Shown here in pieces: positions 28,793-38,000 of a stretch of 64,000 nt of DNA; the stretch's first letter is position 1; the number at the start of each line of letters is the position of its first letter. The position numbers and the translations under genes were made by a program. This stretch comes from Microvirga calopogonii (GTDB lineage: Bacteria; Pseudomonadota; Alphaproteobacteria; Rhizobiales; Beijerinckiaceae), in NCBI RefSeq assembly GCF_003347665.1, contig NZ_QDGA01000023.1:1-64000 (forward strand), in the 5' to 3' direction. The notes under the pieces are model-generated. The model was given only the letters and a program-made list of their open reading frames with translations, searched no databases and was not told the origin of the DNA.

Positions 28793-29483
28793 TCTATCCT
28801 TCGCCTCCAAAAGCGCGAAGATCAGTCGATCATGGGTCACACGCCGAGCATGCGTTCAGATCGGAATGAAGATGATCATGGTGAGCCCGAACGCAGTCGC
28901 GGCCGAGTGCGGAATCAACAATTTGCGTAGCGCTCTTCAAAGAGAGGAGCATCGGATAGCATCCCAAAAGTACAATCCACTTTCAGGTCCGATGCCCTAG
29001 AGTGCACCGTACGCCCCTGTGGGCCGCTCCAAACGATGCTCTGGGGTGGGAAGAAACGACGCTGATAGTTGAGCGTTTCTACCGGCCCAATTGTGCTCGA
29101 CCAGAATCAAGTATCCATAAGCCAGAGTATACCTGCAGCATCGATGGCAGTTTCGTTGCGCTGGACGCTTGCGCGGTGATTGACGCCATGACGGGCGTAC
29201 GTGCCGAGATGTGTGCCCGAGGAAGGTTTCCTGCCCAAAGTGCTACCGGGTCGTCGGGCGAAGGACATGTGACTCGAACAGCGCCCGGCCATCCTGTGCA
29301 TGCAAGGAGGCGAGGCCTCTCAATCCAGTCTTACTGAGAAGCGGGAGGCTTTCATCGCGACACTCAGGAAGACGCCACCGCCCCAGAGCTGTCTCCACTT
29401 GCGAGGAAGCCTCTCTCCTCCGCGCCGGGCCGCATTCTGCCGCTGAACCGGACCCCTTCACCGAACAATACCCTCAACGAACA
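28793..29483. other. Stretch without a supported gene
   Basis: About 690 bp between the small protein and the hairpin behind the HU gene. Open frames here are short, overlap each other on both strands and show no protein-like composition. No tRNA fold or mobile-element end was recognised. It could hold a small RNA, but nothing in the sequence proves that. Confidence 0.5.
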
Positions 29484-29509
29484 GAGCAAGGCGGATGGCC
29501 GCCTTGCTC
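29484..29509 (-). terminator. Hairpin downstream of the HU gene
   Basis: An 11-bp perfect stem, GAGCAAGGCGG and CCGCCTTGCTC with a 4-nt loop, lies 54 nt past the HU stop. The minus-strand tail (TGTTCGTTG) is only weakly T-rich, so it is a probable but imperfect terminator. Confidence 0.55.
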
Positions 29510-29563
29510 CCTGTCGGAAACCTGATGGGACATGCGTCGGGCGCTGTCCCCGTCGCTCAAGGA

Positions 29564-30034
29564 TCAGATGGATTCCTTGAGGTCCTTGGCAGCGCGGAAA
29601 GCGATCTTCTTCGAAGCCTTGATCTTCACCGGCTCGCCGGTCTGAGGGTTGCGGCCCATGCGAGCGGCGCGCTTGCGCACCTGGAGGATGCCGAGGCCAG
29701 TCAGGCGAATCTTGTCGCCCTTCTTCAGGCTCTTGGCGATCATCTCGACAACCTGGGTCAGCATCTCGTTGGCTTGGCGCTTGGGAACCTCGTGCAGCTC
29801 GGAGAGCTTCTCAGCGATGTGGCGCAGCGTCAGGATCGGGGACGATGCCGAGGAGGAAGCCTTCGCAACCTTCTTCACGGCCGCCTTCTTCGCCGGAGCC
29901 TTGGTCGCAGCAGCCTTGCTGGCGGCCTTCGCGGGTGCCTTTGCAGCCTTCGACGATGCCTTCGCTGCAGCCTTAGGGGCCGCAGCCTTCTTGGCCGGGG
30001 CCTTCTTGGAAACCTTGGTTGCAGTCTTGGCCAT
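29564..30034 (-). CDS. HU-family DNA-binding protein with histone H1-like N-terminal tail
   Basis: A 156-residue nucleoid protein. Residues 1-65 are a Lys/Ala/Pro-rich tail with repeated AKKAA, KAPAK and KAASKA units, like the tail of histone H1. Residues 67-156 are a full HU domain: helices (TLRHIAEKLSELHEVPKRQ), then IRLTGLGILQVRKRAARMGRNPQTGEP with the DNA-intercalating RNP arm (128-130), and KIAFRAAKDLKE at the end. AAGGAG 7 nt upstream fixes the start at 30034. It should compact DNA, with the tail adding sequence-independent binding. HU proteins with basic tails are known in other groups (mycobacterial HupB has a C-terminal tail). Confidence 0.9.
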   Translation of the reverse strand: MAKTATKVSKKAPAKKAAAPKAAAKASSKAAKAPAKAASKAAATKAPAKKAAVKKVAKASSSASSPILTLRHIAEKLSELHEVPKRQANEMLTQVVEMIAKSLKKGDKIRLTGLGILQVRKRAARMGRNPQTGEPVKIKASKKIAFRAAKDLKESI

Positions 30035-30439
30035 CAGAAACTCCTTATTGTAGATGGTGAATGCATAAGACAGCAGAATCTCAATAACGCTTTCAGCCAA
30101 GAATTAAAGATGGCAAAGCCGGCTTTCCGCACAATAGTACGAGTTACTTGTCGATTTCTCGTCAAGAATGGCCTGAATGCTAGCTCCGCAAGGCTTTGAA
30201 GCGCGCTCCGTATCCGACGCCTGACAGGAATCGCATGCAAAGAAACGTCGCCGGCAGAACCGCATTTCGAGTCCGGATAGGGGTTATCCCACGGTTGCCC
30301 TGTCTCTTTCTCGTCTTAGGTCTGGACATCCGGGGATATTTTGATGTCCCCTCTCCTGTCGCAAAATTGCAGTATTCCGGTTATTGGATCGGCAACGGGC
30401 TGAGGCTCTCCACGTTCCGAAACGCGCCACGGTGAAATT
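30035..30439. other. Divergent intergenic region between HU and KDG kinase genes
   Basis: It is AT-richer than its flanks. On the minus strand TTGACG lies upstream of TACTAT but 20 nt apart, a poor promoter match. No coding signal is seen. Confidence 0.4.
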
Positions 30440-31336
30440 ATGACAAAAGTCGCCTGCATCGGTGAATGCATGATCGAGCTTCGGGAGGAGGCCGATGGCC
30501 GGCTGTCCAGAGGCTATGGCGGCGACACCTTCAACACGGCCGTCTACTTGGCCCGTCTCGGAACCCGGACCGACTACATCACCGCGCTGGGAGACGACAG
30601 CTGGAGCGACGAGCTGATCGCGGCCTGGAACAAGGAAGGCGTTGGGACGCAACAGGTGCTGCGCCTGCCCGGGCGTCTCCCGGGACTCTACATCATCCAA
30701 ACCGATCCGAAGGGCGAACGCCGTTTCTCCTACTGGCGCGAAACCGCAGCCGCGCGTCTGCTGTTCCAGGCGCCGGAAGCCGCGAGCGTCATCGAATCCA
30801 TCGGCACCTACGATCTCGTCTACCTCTCGGGCATTTCGCTTTCTCTCTACGGGGAGAGCGGCCGCGAGCGTCTGTTCGACGTTCTTCGCGACGCCCGGTC
30901 CAGGGGCCGGCGGGTTGCATTCGACACGAATTTCCGCCCGCGCGGCTGGCCGGATCCGGAGGTCGCGAGGGCTGCCTTCCGTCAGGCCTTCGAATGCGCC
31001 GACATCATCCTCGCGTCCACGGAAGATCTCGATCTCCTGTTCGGCGACAAGGGTGTGGACGAACTGCTGGCTTTCTCCGACCGGGCGGAGATCGTCCTCA
31101 AACATCCCGACCTGACCTGCCGCGTCCTATCGCAAGGTGAGGACATTCTCGTGCCCGGCAAGCCTGCGGAAGACGTGGTCGACACCACGGCGGCCGGCGA
31201 CAGCTTCGCCGCCGCCTATCTGAATGCACGCCTGTCGGGGGAGACTCCTCGTTCCGCTGCGGCGGCAGGACATCGCCTCGCCGGACAGGTCGTGCGCTAT
31301 CGCGGCGCGATCATTCCGCGCGAGGCCATGCCATAG
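30440..31336 (+). CDS. kdgK: 2-dehydro-3-deoxygluconate kinase (PfkB family)
   Basis: A 298-residue PfkB sugar kinase. GECMIEL near the N-terminus, GYGGDTFNTAVYLARLG (sugar binding), RFSYWRETAAARLLF (typical of KDG kinases) and DTTAAGDSFAAAYLNARL (signature 2 with catalytic Asp) are all visible. It phosphorylates KDG to KDPG in hexuronate or gluconate breakdown; the KDPG aldolase gene starts 36 nt downstream. Confidence 0.9.
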   Translation: MTKVACIGECMIELREEADGRLSRGYGGDTFNTAVYLARLGTRTDYITALGDDSWSDELIAAWNKEGVGTQQVLRLPGRLPGLYIIQTDPKGERRFSYWRETAAARLLFQAPEAASVIESIGTYDLVYLSGISLSLYGESGRERLFDVLRDARSRGRRVAFDTNFRPRGWPDPEVARAAFRQAFECADIILASTEDLDLLFGDKGVDELLAFSDRAEIVLKHPDLTCRVLSQGEDILVPGKPAEDVVDTTAAGDSFAAAYLNARLSGETPRSAAAAGHRLAGQVVRYRGAIIPREAMP

Positions 31337-31372
31337 AGCCTTTCGATCATCTCCATCCAGGGAGTTCCTGTC

Positions 31373-32038
31373 ATGCCTCAAGACCAGAAGGACCTCGCCA
31401 GCGCCCGCAGCAAGACGCTGGCCGATCTCCTCCGCGCCGGCCCCATCGTTCCGGTGATCACGCTGGAGCGTGTGGAGGATGCCGTTCCCCTCGCGCGGGC
31501 TCTCGTAGCGGGCGGGCTGCGCCTGCTGGAAATCACCCTGCGCACTGCCGCTGCAGCAGAATCCGCAGCCGCCATCATCCGGGATGTGCCGGAGGCCATC
31601 GTCGGCATCGGGACCGTTCTGACCCCGAAGGATCTGGAGCGTGCTCAGGCCCTCGGCGCACGCTATGCCTTGAGCCCCGGTGCCACGCCGGACCTGCTCG
31701 AAGCGGCGAGCCGGAGCGAGATGCCGTTCATTCCCGGCATCGCGACTGCCTCCGAGCTGATGGCAGCCCTCGCCCATGGCTTTCAGACCGTCAAGTTCTT
31801 CCCGGCGGTTGCAGCCGGCGGCATTCCGGCTCTCAAGGCCCTTGCCGGACCGTTCCCGCAGGCGCGCTTTTGCCCGACGGGCGGGATCGACGAGAAGAAC
31901 GCCCGGGACTGGCTCGCCCTGTCGAACGTCGTGGCGATCGGCGGATCGTGGGTCTGCCAGCCCTCGGATATTCGTGCCCAGGCCTGGGGCGAGATCACGG
32001 CGAAAGCGCAGCGCGCCATGATGTCGATCAAGGAATGA
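31373..32038 (+). CDS. eda: KDPG aldolase (2-dehydro-3-deoxy-phosphogluconate aldolase)
   Basis: A 221-residue class I aldolase. E53 and R57 in LEITLRT, the Schiff-base lysine K141 in TVKFFPA, and CPTGGID near the C-terminus match Eda. It splits KDPG to pyruvate and glyceraldehyde 3-phosphate, the step after KdgK. GGGAG precedes the ATG. Operon with kdgK. Confidence 0.92.
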   Translation: MPQDQKDLASARSKTLADLLRAGPIVPVITLERVEDAVPLARALVAGGLRLLEITLRTAAAAESAAAIIRDVPEAIVGIGTVLTPKDLERAQALGARYALSPGATPDLLEAASRSEMPFIPGIATASELMAALAHGFQTVKFFPAVAAGGIPALKALAGPFPQARFCPTGGIDEKNARDWLALSNVVAIGGSWVCQPSDIRAQAWGEITAKAQRAMMSIKE

Positions 32039-32121
32039 AGCTCCGCGGGTCGTTCAAAGGCTGACATTTCGTAGGATTGTCAGTGTCCTTCCCCCTGGCG
32101 ATACTCGTCGGCGGGGGAGGA

Positions 32122-33768
32122 ATGCCCGTGACCTCAACGATCTACGATACGAACCTCGACAAGAATCCGGCAAATTTTCAGCCGCTGACGCCGCTCTCCT
32201 TCCTGGAGAGGGCCGCGAGCGTTCATCCGGATCGTCCGGCCGTGATCCACGGCTCTCTCGTTCGCAGCTATCGTGACTTCTACGCCCGGGCCCGGCGCCT
32301 AGCGTCCGCGCTCGCCAAGCGCGGAATCGGTCGCGGCGATACCGTCTCGGTCATGCTTCCCAACACGCCCGCCATGCTCGAATGCCATTACGGCGTCCCC
32401 ATGGCCGGCGCCGTGCTCAACACGCTGAACACGCGCCTCGACGCCAAGATCATTGCCTTCTCTCTGGAGCACAGCGAAGCCAAGGTGCTGATCACGGACC
32501 GGGAGTTCTCGGCCACCATCAAGGCGGCGCTGGCGCAATCTTCGGTTAAACCCCTCGTCATCGACTATGACGACCCTGAATTCACCGGCCCCGGCGAACG
32601 GCTGGGTACCATGGAATATGAGGAACTGCTGGCCGAGGGCGATCCTGAGTTTGCCTGGAATCCACCTCGGGACGAGTGGGACGCGATCACCCTGAACTAC
32701 ACCTCAGGCACCACGGGCGACCCGAAGGGCGTCGTCTATCACCATCGCGGCGCCTACCTGCTCGCCATGGGCAACATCCTCACCGCCGGCATGGGGCAGC
32801 ATCCCGTCTATCTGTGGACATTGCCCATGTTCCACTGCAACGGTTGGTGCTTTCCCTGGTCGCTGTCCATCGTCGCGGGCACTCATGTCTGCCTGCGCGC
32901 AGTCCGCGCGAAGCCCATGTACGACGCGCTTGCCGACCACGGGGTCACGCATCTCTGCGGTGCACCCATTGTCATGTCGACGCTGCTCAATGCGCCTGCT
33001 TCCGAGAAACGCCCCCTGCCCCATGCGGTCAAATTCCTGACGGCCGCGGCTCCCCCGCCGGAAGCTGTGCTCGCGGCCATGAAGGCAGCGGGCTTCGACG
33101 TGACGCATCTCTATGGCCTGACGGAAGTCTATGGTCCGGCGGTCGTCAACGAGTGGCATGAAGAATGGGATGCGCTCGACTCAAGCGGCTATGCGGCCAA
33201 GAAGGCTCGTCAGGGTGTGCGCTATCCGGTGCTGGAAGCCCTCGACGTGCTCGATCCGGAAACGATGCGCCCGGTACCTGCCGACGGGCAGAGCCTCGGC
33301 GAGGTCATGTTCCGCGGCAATGTCGTCATGAAGGGCTATCTCAAGAATCCGTCCGGCACGGCAAAGGCCTTCGAGGGCGGCTGGTTCCATTCCGGCGACC
33401 TCGGCGTGAAATATCCCGACGGCTACGTGCAGTTGAAGGACCGCTCCAAGGACATCATCATTTCCGGCGGCGAGAACATCTCGTCCATCGAAGTGGAAGA
33501 TGCCCTCTACAGGCATCCTGCGATCCAGGCGGCTGCCGTCGTCGCGATGCCGGACGAGAAATGGGGCGAGACGCCCTGCGCCTTCGTGGAGCTGAAGCCC
33601 GATCAGTCACTCCCGGCGGAGGACATCATAGCGTGGTGCCGGCAGCATCTCGCCTCCTACAAGTGCCCCCGCACGGTCATCTTCACGGAGCTGCCCAAGA
33701 CCTCCACGGGCAAGATCCAGAAGTTCCAGCTGCGGGAGATGGCCCGGGCTCACAAGGCCGGAGTTTGA
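32122..33768 (+). CDS. Acyl-CoA synthetase (AMP-forming)
   Basis: A 548-residue ANL-superfamily enzyme. P-loop-like YTSGTTGDPKGV, LYGLTEVYGP, WFHSGDLGVKYPDGYVQLKDRSKDIIISGGENISS and the C-terminal catalytic lysine in KTSTGKIQKF are complete. The MFHCNGWCFPW segment is typical of the AlkK/FadD3-like medium- or short-chain acyl-CoA ligases. Start is either ATG 32122 or GTG 32128; GGGGGAGG is better spaced for the GTG. Its chain-length preference cannot be read from sequence. It converges on the enoyl-CoA hydratase-like gene, 10 nt between stops. Confidence 0.9.
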   Translation: MPVTSTIYDTNLDKNPANFQPLTPLSFLERAASVHPDRPAVIHGSLVRSYRDFYARARRLASALAKRGIGRGDTVSVMLPNTPAMLECHYGVPMAGAVLNTLNTRLDAKIIAFSLEHSEAKVLITDREFSATIKAALAQSSVKPLVIDYDDPEFTGPGERLGTMEYEELLAEGDPEFAWNPPRDEWDAITLNYTSGTTGDPKGVVYHHRGAYLLAMGNILTAGMGQHPVYLWTLPMFHCNGWCFPWSLSIVAGTHVCLRAVRAKPMYDALADHGVTHLCGAPIVMSTLLNAPASEKRPLPHAVKFLTAAAPPPEAVLAAMKAAGFDVTHLYGLTEVYGPAVVNEWHEEWDALDSSGYAAKKARQGVRYPVLEALDVLDPETMRPVPADGQSLGEVMFRGNVVMKGYLKNPSGTAKAFEGGWFHSGDLGVKYPDGYVQLKDRSKDIIISGGENISSIEVEDALYRHPAIQAAAVVAMPDEKWGETPCAFVELKPDQSLPAEDIIAWCRQHLASYKCPRTVIFTELPKTSTGKIQKFQLREMARAHKAGV

Positions 33769-33770
33769 TC

Positions 33771-33788
33771 GGGGCGATTCATCGCCCC
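33771..33788. terminator. Shared hairpin between convergent genes
   Basis: GGGGCGA-TTCA-TCGCCCC begins 3 nt after the synthetase stop and overlaps the stop of the convergent gene. No strong T-run on either side. Confidence 0.45.
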
Positions 33789-34579
33789 TTCCACACGGGC
33801 TTACGTTTCTCGATGAAGGCATCGATCCCCTCGGCGGCATCTTCAGCCATCATGTTGCAGGCCATGACGTCTCCGGCATAGGCATAAGCCTCCTCCAGGC
33901 TCATGGAGCGCTGACGGCTGAACATGGCCTTTCCCGTCCGGATCGCAACCGGGCTCTTGGCACAGATATCCGCCGTCAATGCGGCAACGGCCTCGTCCAG
34001 CATGGCATCGGGCGCTACCCTGTTGATGAGCCCGAAAGACAGGGCCTCGCTGGACGAAATGAAACGCCCGGTCACCAGCATGTCGAAGGCGTGCTTGGGT
34101 GAAACGTTGCGGGAAAGCGCCACGGCCGGCGTGGAACAGAACAGACCCACATTGATGCCCGAGACGGCGAAGGTCGCGCTCTCGGCGGCAACAGCCAGAT
34201 CGCAGGAAGCAACCAGCTGGCAGCCCGCGGCGGTCGCCATGCCATGCACGCGAGCAATGACCGGAACGGGCAGGTTGATGATCCCCTGCATCACCCGGCT
34301 GCACTGCGCGAACAGCGCCTGATAATACGCCTGCCGCGGGTTGGCCCGCATCTGCTTGAGGTCGTGCCCCGCACAGAAGGCCCTGCCTGAAGCGGCAAGA
34401 ACGACGCAGCGGACCGCGTCGTCCTCCTTCAACTCGTCCAGCGCTTCCTGGAGCGCCGTCAGCATGTCCTCGGACAAAGCATTGAACTGGGCAGGACGGT
34501 TGAGAGTCAGCGTCACGACCCCATCCTGCTCGTCGCGCATCAGAATGTCATGGCTGGACGCGGCCTGCTGGGCACTCAT
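33779..34579 (-). CDS. Enoyl-CoA hydratase/isomerase-family protein (ECHDC3-like), catalytic glutamates missing
   Basis: A 266-residue crotonase-fold protein. The CoA oxyanion-hole segments are present (SGRAFCAGHDLKQM, HGMATAAGCQLVASCDLAVA), but the two glutamates that make a hydratase are replaced: Q121 stands where Glu144 of rat mitochondrial hydratase would be, and G141 where Glu164 would be. The pattern resembles ECHDC3-type proteins. It may catalyse another crotonase-type reaction or bind acyl-CoA. Start at 34579 has GGAGGAG 7 nt upstream. Confidence 0.85.
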   Translation of the reverse strand: MSAQQAASSHDILMRDEQDGVVTLTLNRPAQFNALSEDMLTALQEALDELKEDDAVRCVVLAASGRAFCAGHDLKQMRANPRQAYYQALFAQCSRVMQGIINLPVPVIARVHGMATAAGCQLVASCDLAVAAESATFAVSGINVGLFCSTPAVALSRNVSPKHAFDMLVTGRFISSSEALSFGLINRVAPDAMLDEAVAALTADICAKSPVAIRTGKAMFSRQRSMSLEEAYAYAGDVMACNMMAEDAAEGIDAFIEKRKPVWKGR

Positions 34580-34707
34580 CGGCGTTCTCCTCCAGATCGG
34601 TTCTCGCACATTGTATGGAGGATCCAACCTGAATAAGCTCGATCTGGCAATAAGACCTCGAGGCACGCCACCTCGTATACAGGGTCTTACTCGAAGAGGT
34701 GCCAGTC

Positions 34708-35280
34708 GTGAGCAAGCCGCCGATCAGCCGCTTTCCCGTCCCTGAGATCTCCGGCCTCCCGGAGGATATCCGCACACGGATCCTTGCGGTTCAGGAGAAG
34801 TCGGGCTTCGTGCCGAACGTCTTTCTCGTGCTGGCTCGCCGACCGGACGAGTTCCGCGCCTTCTTCGCCTATCACGACGCCTTGATGGACAAGCCCGGCA
34901 ATCTGACCAAGGCCGAGCGAGAGATGATCGTGGTGGCGACAAGCAATGCCAACCAATGTCAATATTGCGTCGTCGCCCACGGGGCGATCCTGCGGATCCG
35001 TGCCAAGAACCCGCTGATCGCCGACCAGGTCGCGATCAACTACCGCAAGGCCGACATCACGCCCCGCCAAAAGGCGATGCTGGATTTCGCCATGAAGGTC
35101 GCGCTGGAGGCTTATTCGGTCGGCGATGAGGATATTGCGACGCTCGCCTCTCACGGCTTCTCGGAGGACGATGTCTGGGACATCGCGGCCATCGCGGCAT
35201 TCTTCGCCATGTCGAACCGCCTCGCCAATGTCACCAGCATGCGGCCGAACGACGAATTCTATTCGCTCGGCCGTGGCTGA
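34708..35280 (+). CDS. AhpD/carboxymuconolactone decarboxylase-like peroxidase-related protein
   Basis: A 190-residue protein of the peroxidase-related (uncharacterised AhpD-like) group. The CxxC-x3-H motif of AhpD is present as NQCQYCVVAH (C84, C87, H91), suggesting thiol-based peroxide reduction. Two in-frame GTG starts exist, 34699 and 34708; AGAGG is 8 nt before the second. Divergent from the enoyl-CoA hydratase-like gene with a 128-bp gap that should hold both promoters. Confidence 0.82.
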   Translation: MSKPPISRFPVPEISGLPEDIRTRILAVQEKSGFVPNVFLVLARRPDEFRAFFAYHDALMDKPGNLTKAEREMIVVATSNANQCQYCVVAHGAILRIRAKNPLIADQVAINYRKADITPRQKAMLDFAMKVALEAYSVGDEDIATLASHGFSEDDVWDIAAIAAFFAMSNRLANVTSMRPNDEFYSLGRG

Positions 35281-35285
35281 GCCCC

Positions 35286-36674
35286 TCAGACCGAAAGCAC
35301 CTTGCCCGGATTGAGACGGTTGTCGGGGTCGAGCGCCCGTTTCACTGCACGGGCGAGCTCCATCTCGGGAGCTGCGCGGTAGCGTGCCAGCTCGCCCACG
35401 CGGTACTGGCCTATGCCGTGCTCGGCCGAGATGCTGCCGCCGAAAGCCGCCACCACGTCGTGCACGATGCGGTTCACCAGGCCTGCGTCGTGGCCTGCAT
35501 CCACGAGAACATTGTAGTGGATGTTGCCGTCGCCGAGGTGTCCGAAGGCGTTCACGCGCGTGCCCGGTGCGCCGGCGGCCAGCGCCTCTCCCGCTTCGAT
35601 GAGGAATCGTGGCACCTCGGTGAGCGGAACGGAAACGTCGTGCTTGACGCTCTTGCCCTCCCGCGCTTCGGATTCCGTCACGTGCTCGCGCAGGGCCCAT
35701 AGCTGGGCGGCCTGAGCGCCTGATTCGGCGATGACGCCGTCGAGTGCGATCTCCTGCTCGAAGGCCGTGCCCAGCATGGTTTCGGCAGCTTCACGCAGGC
35801 CAGCGAGGCTGGAAGCCGCTTCGATCAGCACGAACCATTCGCCCTCGGCGATGGGTGCTTTCAGGCCAGCGTGCCTGGCGACGAGCTGCATGGAGGTGGC
35901 CGAGATCAGTTCGAAGGCCGAGATCTGATCGCCCAGTTCGTCCTGGGCGAGTTCCAGAAGGCGCAGGGCCGCTGCAGGGTTTGCCACCGAGAGCAAAGCC
36001 GTCACCGCATGCTTGGGGCGCGGCAGAAGCCTCAGGACCGCCGCCGTGACGATCCCGAGCGTTCCCTCGCTGCCGATGAAGAGCTGTTTCCAATCATAGC
36101 CCGCATTGTCCTTGCGCAGTTTCCGCAATCCATCGACGAGCGTGCCGTCGGGCAGGACGACCTCGAGGCCGAGCACGAGGCTTCGGGTCATGCCGTAGCG
36201 CAGAACGTTCACGCCACCCGCATTGGCCGCGATCACCCCGCCAATGGTGGCCGAGCCCTCGGCCGCCAGGCTGATCGGCAGAAGGCGCCCCGCCGCCGCA
36301 GCGGAATCCTGGGCGACTTTCAGGATGCACCCGGCCTCGGCCTCGATGGTCAAGCCGACAGGATCGACGCTGCGGATGGCCGCCATGCGGTTGAGCGACA
36401 GAACGACCTGTGTGCCGGACGCATCCGGCACCGCCCCGCCAGCAAGCCCCGTGTTGCCTCCCTGCGGGACAATTGCGGCACCCGCCTCGCGGCAGATCTG
36501 CACGATCTGGGCAACCTGCTGGGCCGTGGAAGGACGGACGACGCAGGCGGGTTTGCCCGGAAAGAGCCTGCGCCAGTCGATCGCGTAAGGCTCGAGATCC
36601 GCCCCCTCCGTGATGACGACCGAAGGGCCGAGAAGGCCGGTCAGGCGTTGCAGCAGGTCCGTCGCGTTGGCCAT
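35286..36674 (-). CDS. FAD-linked oxidase (D-2-hydroxyacid dehydrogenase/GlcD-like)
   Basis: A 462-residue flavoprotein of the VAO/PCMH family. FAD-binding half: VVRPSTAQQVAQIVQICREAGAAIVPQGGNTGLAGGAVP and GGVIAANAGGVNVLRYGMTRSLVLGLEVVLPDG. C-terminal FAD-oxidase cap ends HGIGQYRVGELARY and LDPDNRLNPGKVL. The layout fits D-lactate, glycolate or D-2-hydroxyglutarate dehydrogenases; the substrate is not decidable. GAGGGA precedes the start. It follows the SDR gene by 105 bp on the same strand. Confidence 0.88.
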   Translation of the reverse strand: MANATDLLQRLTGLLGPSVVITEGADLEPYAIDWRRLFPGKPACVVRPSTAQQVAQIVQICREAGAAIVPQGGNTGLAGGAVPDASGTQVVLSLNRMAAIRSVDPVGLTIEAEAGCILKVAQDSAAAAGRLLPISLAAEGSATIGGVIAANAGGVNVLRYGMTRSLVLGLEVVLPDGTLVDGLRKLRKDNAGYDWKQLFIGSEGTLGIVTAAVLRLLPRPKHAVTALLSVANPAAALRLLELAQDELGDQISAFELISATSMQLVARHAGLKAPIAEGEWFVLIEAASSLAGLREAAETMLGTAFEQEIALDGVIAESGAQAAQLWALREHVTESEAREGKSVKHDVSVPLTEVPRFLIEAGEALAAGAPGTRVNAFGHLGDGNIHYNVLVDAGHDAGLVNRIVHDVVAAFGGSISAEHGIGQYRVGELARYRAAPEMELARAVKRALDPDNRLNPGKVLSV

Positions 36675-36779
36675 GGAAAAATCCCTCGCGGTTTCACCAC
36701 CGCTCCTGACTGATCAGGATGCAATCGTCAACGTAGCAACCGCGAGGAATTCATGGGAGCATCCGCAACAAGGTGGCGA

Positions 36780-37568
36780 TCAGCGCTTGCCCGACCCCGG
36801 CTCGGCCATCTTGCGGTGCTGTTCGGCGAGCATGCCGGCCGGTGTCACATTGGCAAGAATCGTCGTGAACTTGTTCTTCCACCCGCTCACCACGTCCCCC
36901 TCGCCGTTCATCATGGCGTCGAAGCCGACCTTCGCCACGGTGGCGGGATCGTCCTTCTTGTCCTGACCGATCCGCGTGTCTTCCATGCCGGCGCGTTCGA
37001 AGAACTCGGTATCGGTCGCGCCTGGCATCAGGCAAGTCACCGTGATGTTCGTATCCTTCAGCTCATTCCGCAGGGCAAAGGAGAAAGAATCGATGAAGGC
37101 CTTCGTGCCGTTGTAGACGGCCTGGAAGGTGCCCGGCATGAACCCGGCGATCGAGCCGGTAATGAGGATCTTGCCCTCGTTCCTGGCTCGCATGTCCCGG
37201 CCGACCTTCTGGATCAGATAGATCGTACCGGTGATGTTCGTGTCGATCACGTGGCGTGCTTCGGAAAAATCCTGATCGAGGAAGCCATGACCGAGCCCGT
37301 GCCCGGCATTGGCCAGGAGCGCACCGACCGGCCGCCCTTGAGCCGCAGCGTAAAGCTTGTCGACGCCCTCGAGAGTAGCGAGGTCGGCCTCGACAGCATG
37401 GACCTTTGCCCCGAGAGCCTGGAAGTCCTTCGCCGCATCGTGGATGGCAGTTTGATCAGCCGCAATCAGCAGATCGTACCCGTTCCGGGCACAAAGCTTC
37501 GCGAGTTCGTACCCAATGCCCGAGGAGGCACCTGTCACGATGGCAAGCGGCTTTGCGGTATCTGGCAT
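36780..37568 (-). CDS. Short-chain dehydrogenase/reductase
   Basis: A 262-residue SDR. TGASSGIG (12-19) binds NAD(P); LANAGHG, and the YxxxK catalytic pair in YNGTKAF are present; TGSIAGF gives the catalytic serine region. Start at 37568 with GGGAG upstream. Substrate unknown. Confidence 0.88.
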   Translation of the reverse strand: MPDTAKPLAIVTGASSGIGYELAKLCARNGYDLLIAADQTAIHDAAKDFQALGAKVHAVEADLATLEGVDKLYAAAQGRPVGALLANAGHGLGHGFLDQDFSEARHVIDTNITGTIYLIQKVGRDMRARNEGKILITGSIAGFMPGTFQAVYNGTKAFIDSFSFALRNELKDTNITVTCLMPGATDTEFFERAGMEDTRIGQDKKDDPATVAKVGFDAMMNGEGDVVSGWKNKFTTILANVTPAGMLAEQHRKMAEPGSGKR

Positions 37569-38000
37569 AGCATTCTCCCAGCCGATGATAAGGATGGACC
37601 CGGCCACAAGTGGAGAGAAGCGCAACCGGCATGTGGTGCTTGAACTCCTGAAAGGCGCTACAGTTCAATTGCGCATCAAGCAGCCAGCCGTCCGGCGCGA
37701 ATAACCTTGACAGTTCGGTCCGGTCAAAGACCAGTTCCGTGAGGGTATTGGACAGTTGCTTTCGCAATGGGGGCAAGATACCTTCACCATAACAATAAAA
37801 GAAAGCTTACGCCCTTAAGGGCTGTGGCTGGGAGAAGCGCTCTTGGGTTCGCAAGAATCGGCGACGTTCGGCGTCGCGGTGAGTGGTCGCGCATGCGGGC
37901 ATGACATTGCCCGAAACGCGGTGGGGCGTGACCCCGCGACGATCCCTCCATATCCTGTCCTTGACGCTCCCCATGCAGCTCACGGCGGAGGGGCGCGCCG
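37569..38000. other. Divergent promoter region of SDR and glycerol ABC operon
   Basis: About 430 bp with no convincing gene. AT-rich patches lie near 37690-37810. A possible plus-strand promoter is TTGGAC near 37750 with AAGATA downstream, unproven. The last 200 bp are GC-rich with several short inverted repeats. No glpR, glpD or glpK homologue is present. Confidence 0.4.

Noticed and set aside
29002-29525. Overlapping short frames on both strands
   Set aside because: Mutually overlapping, Cys/Arg-rich composition and no start signals; probably non-coding.
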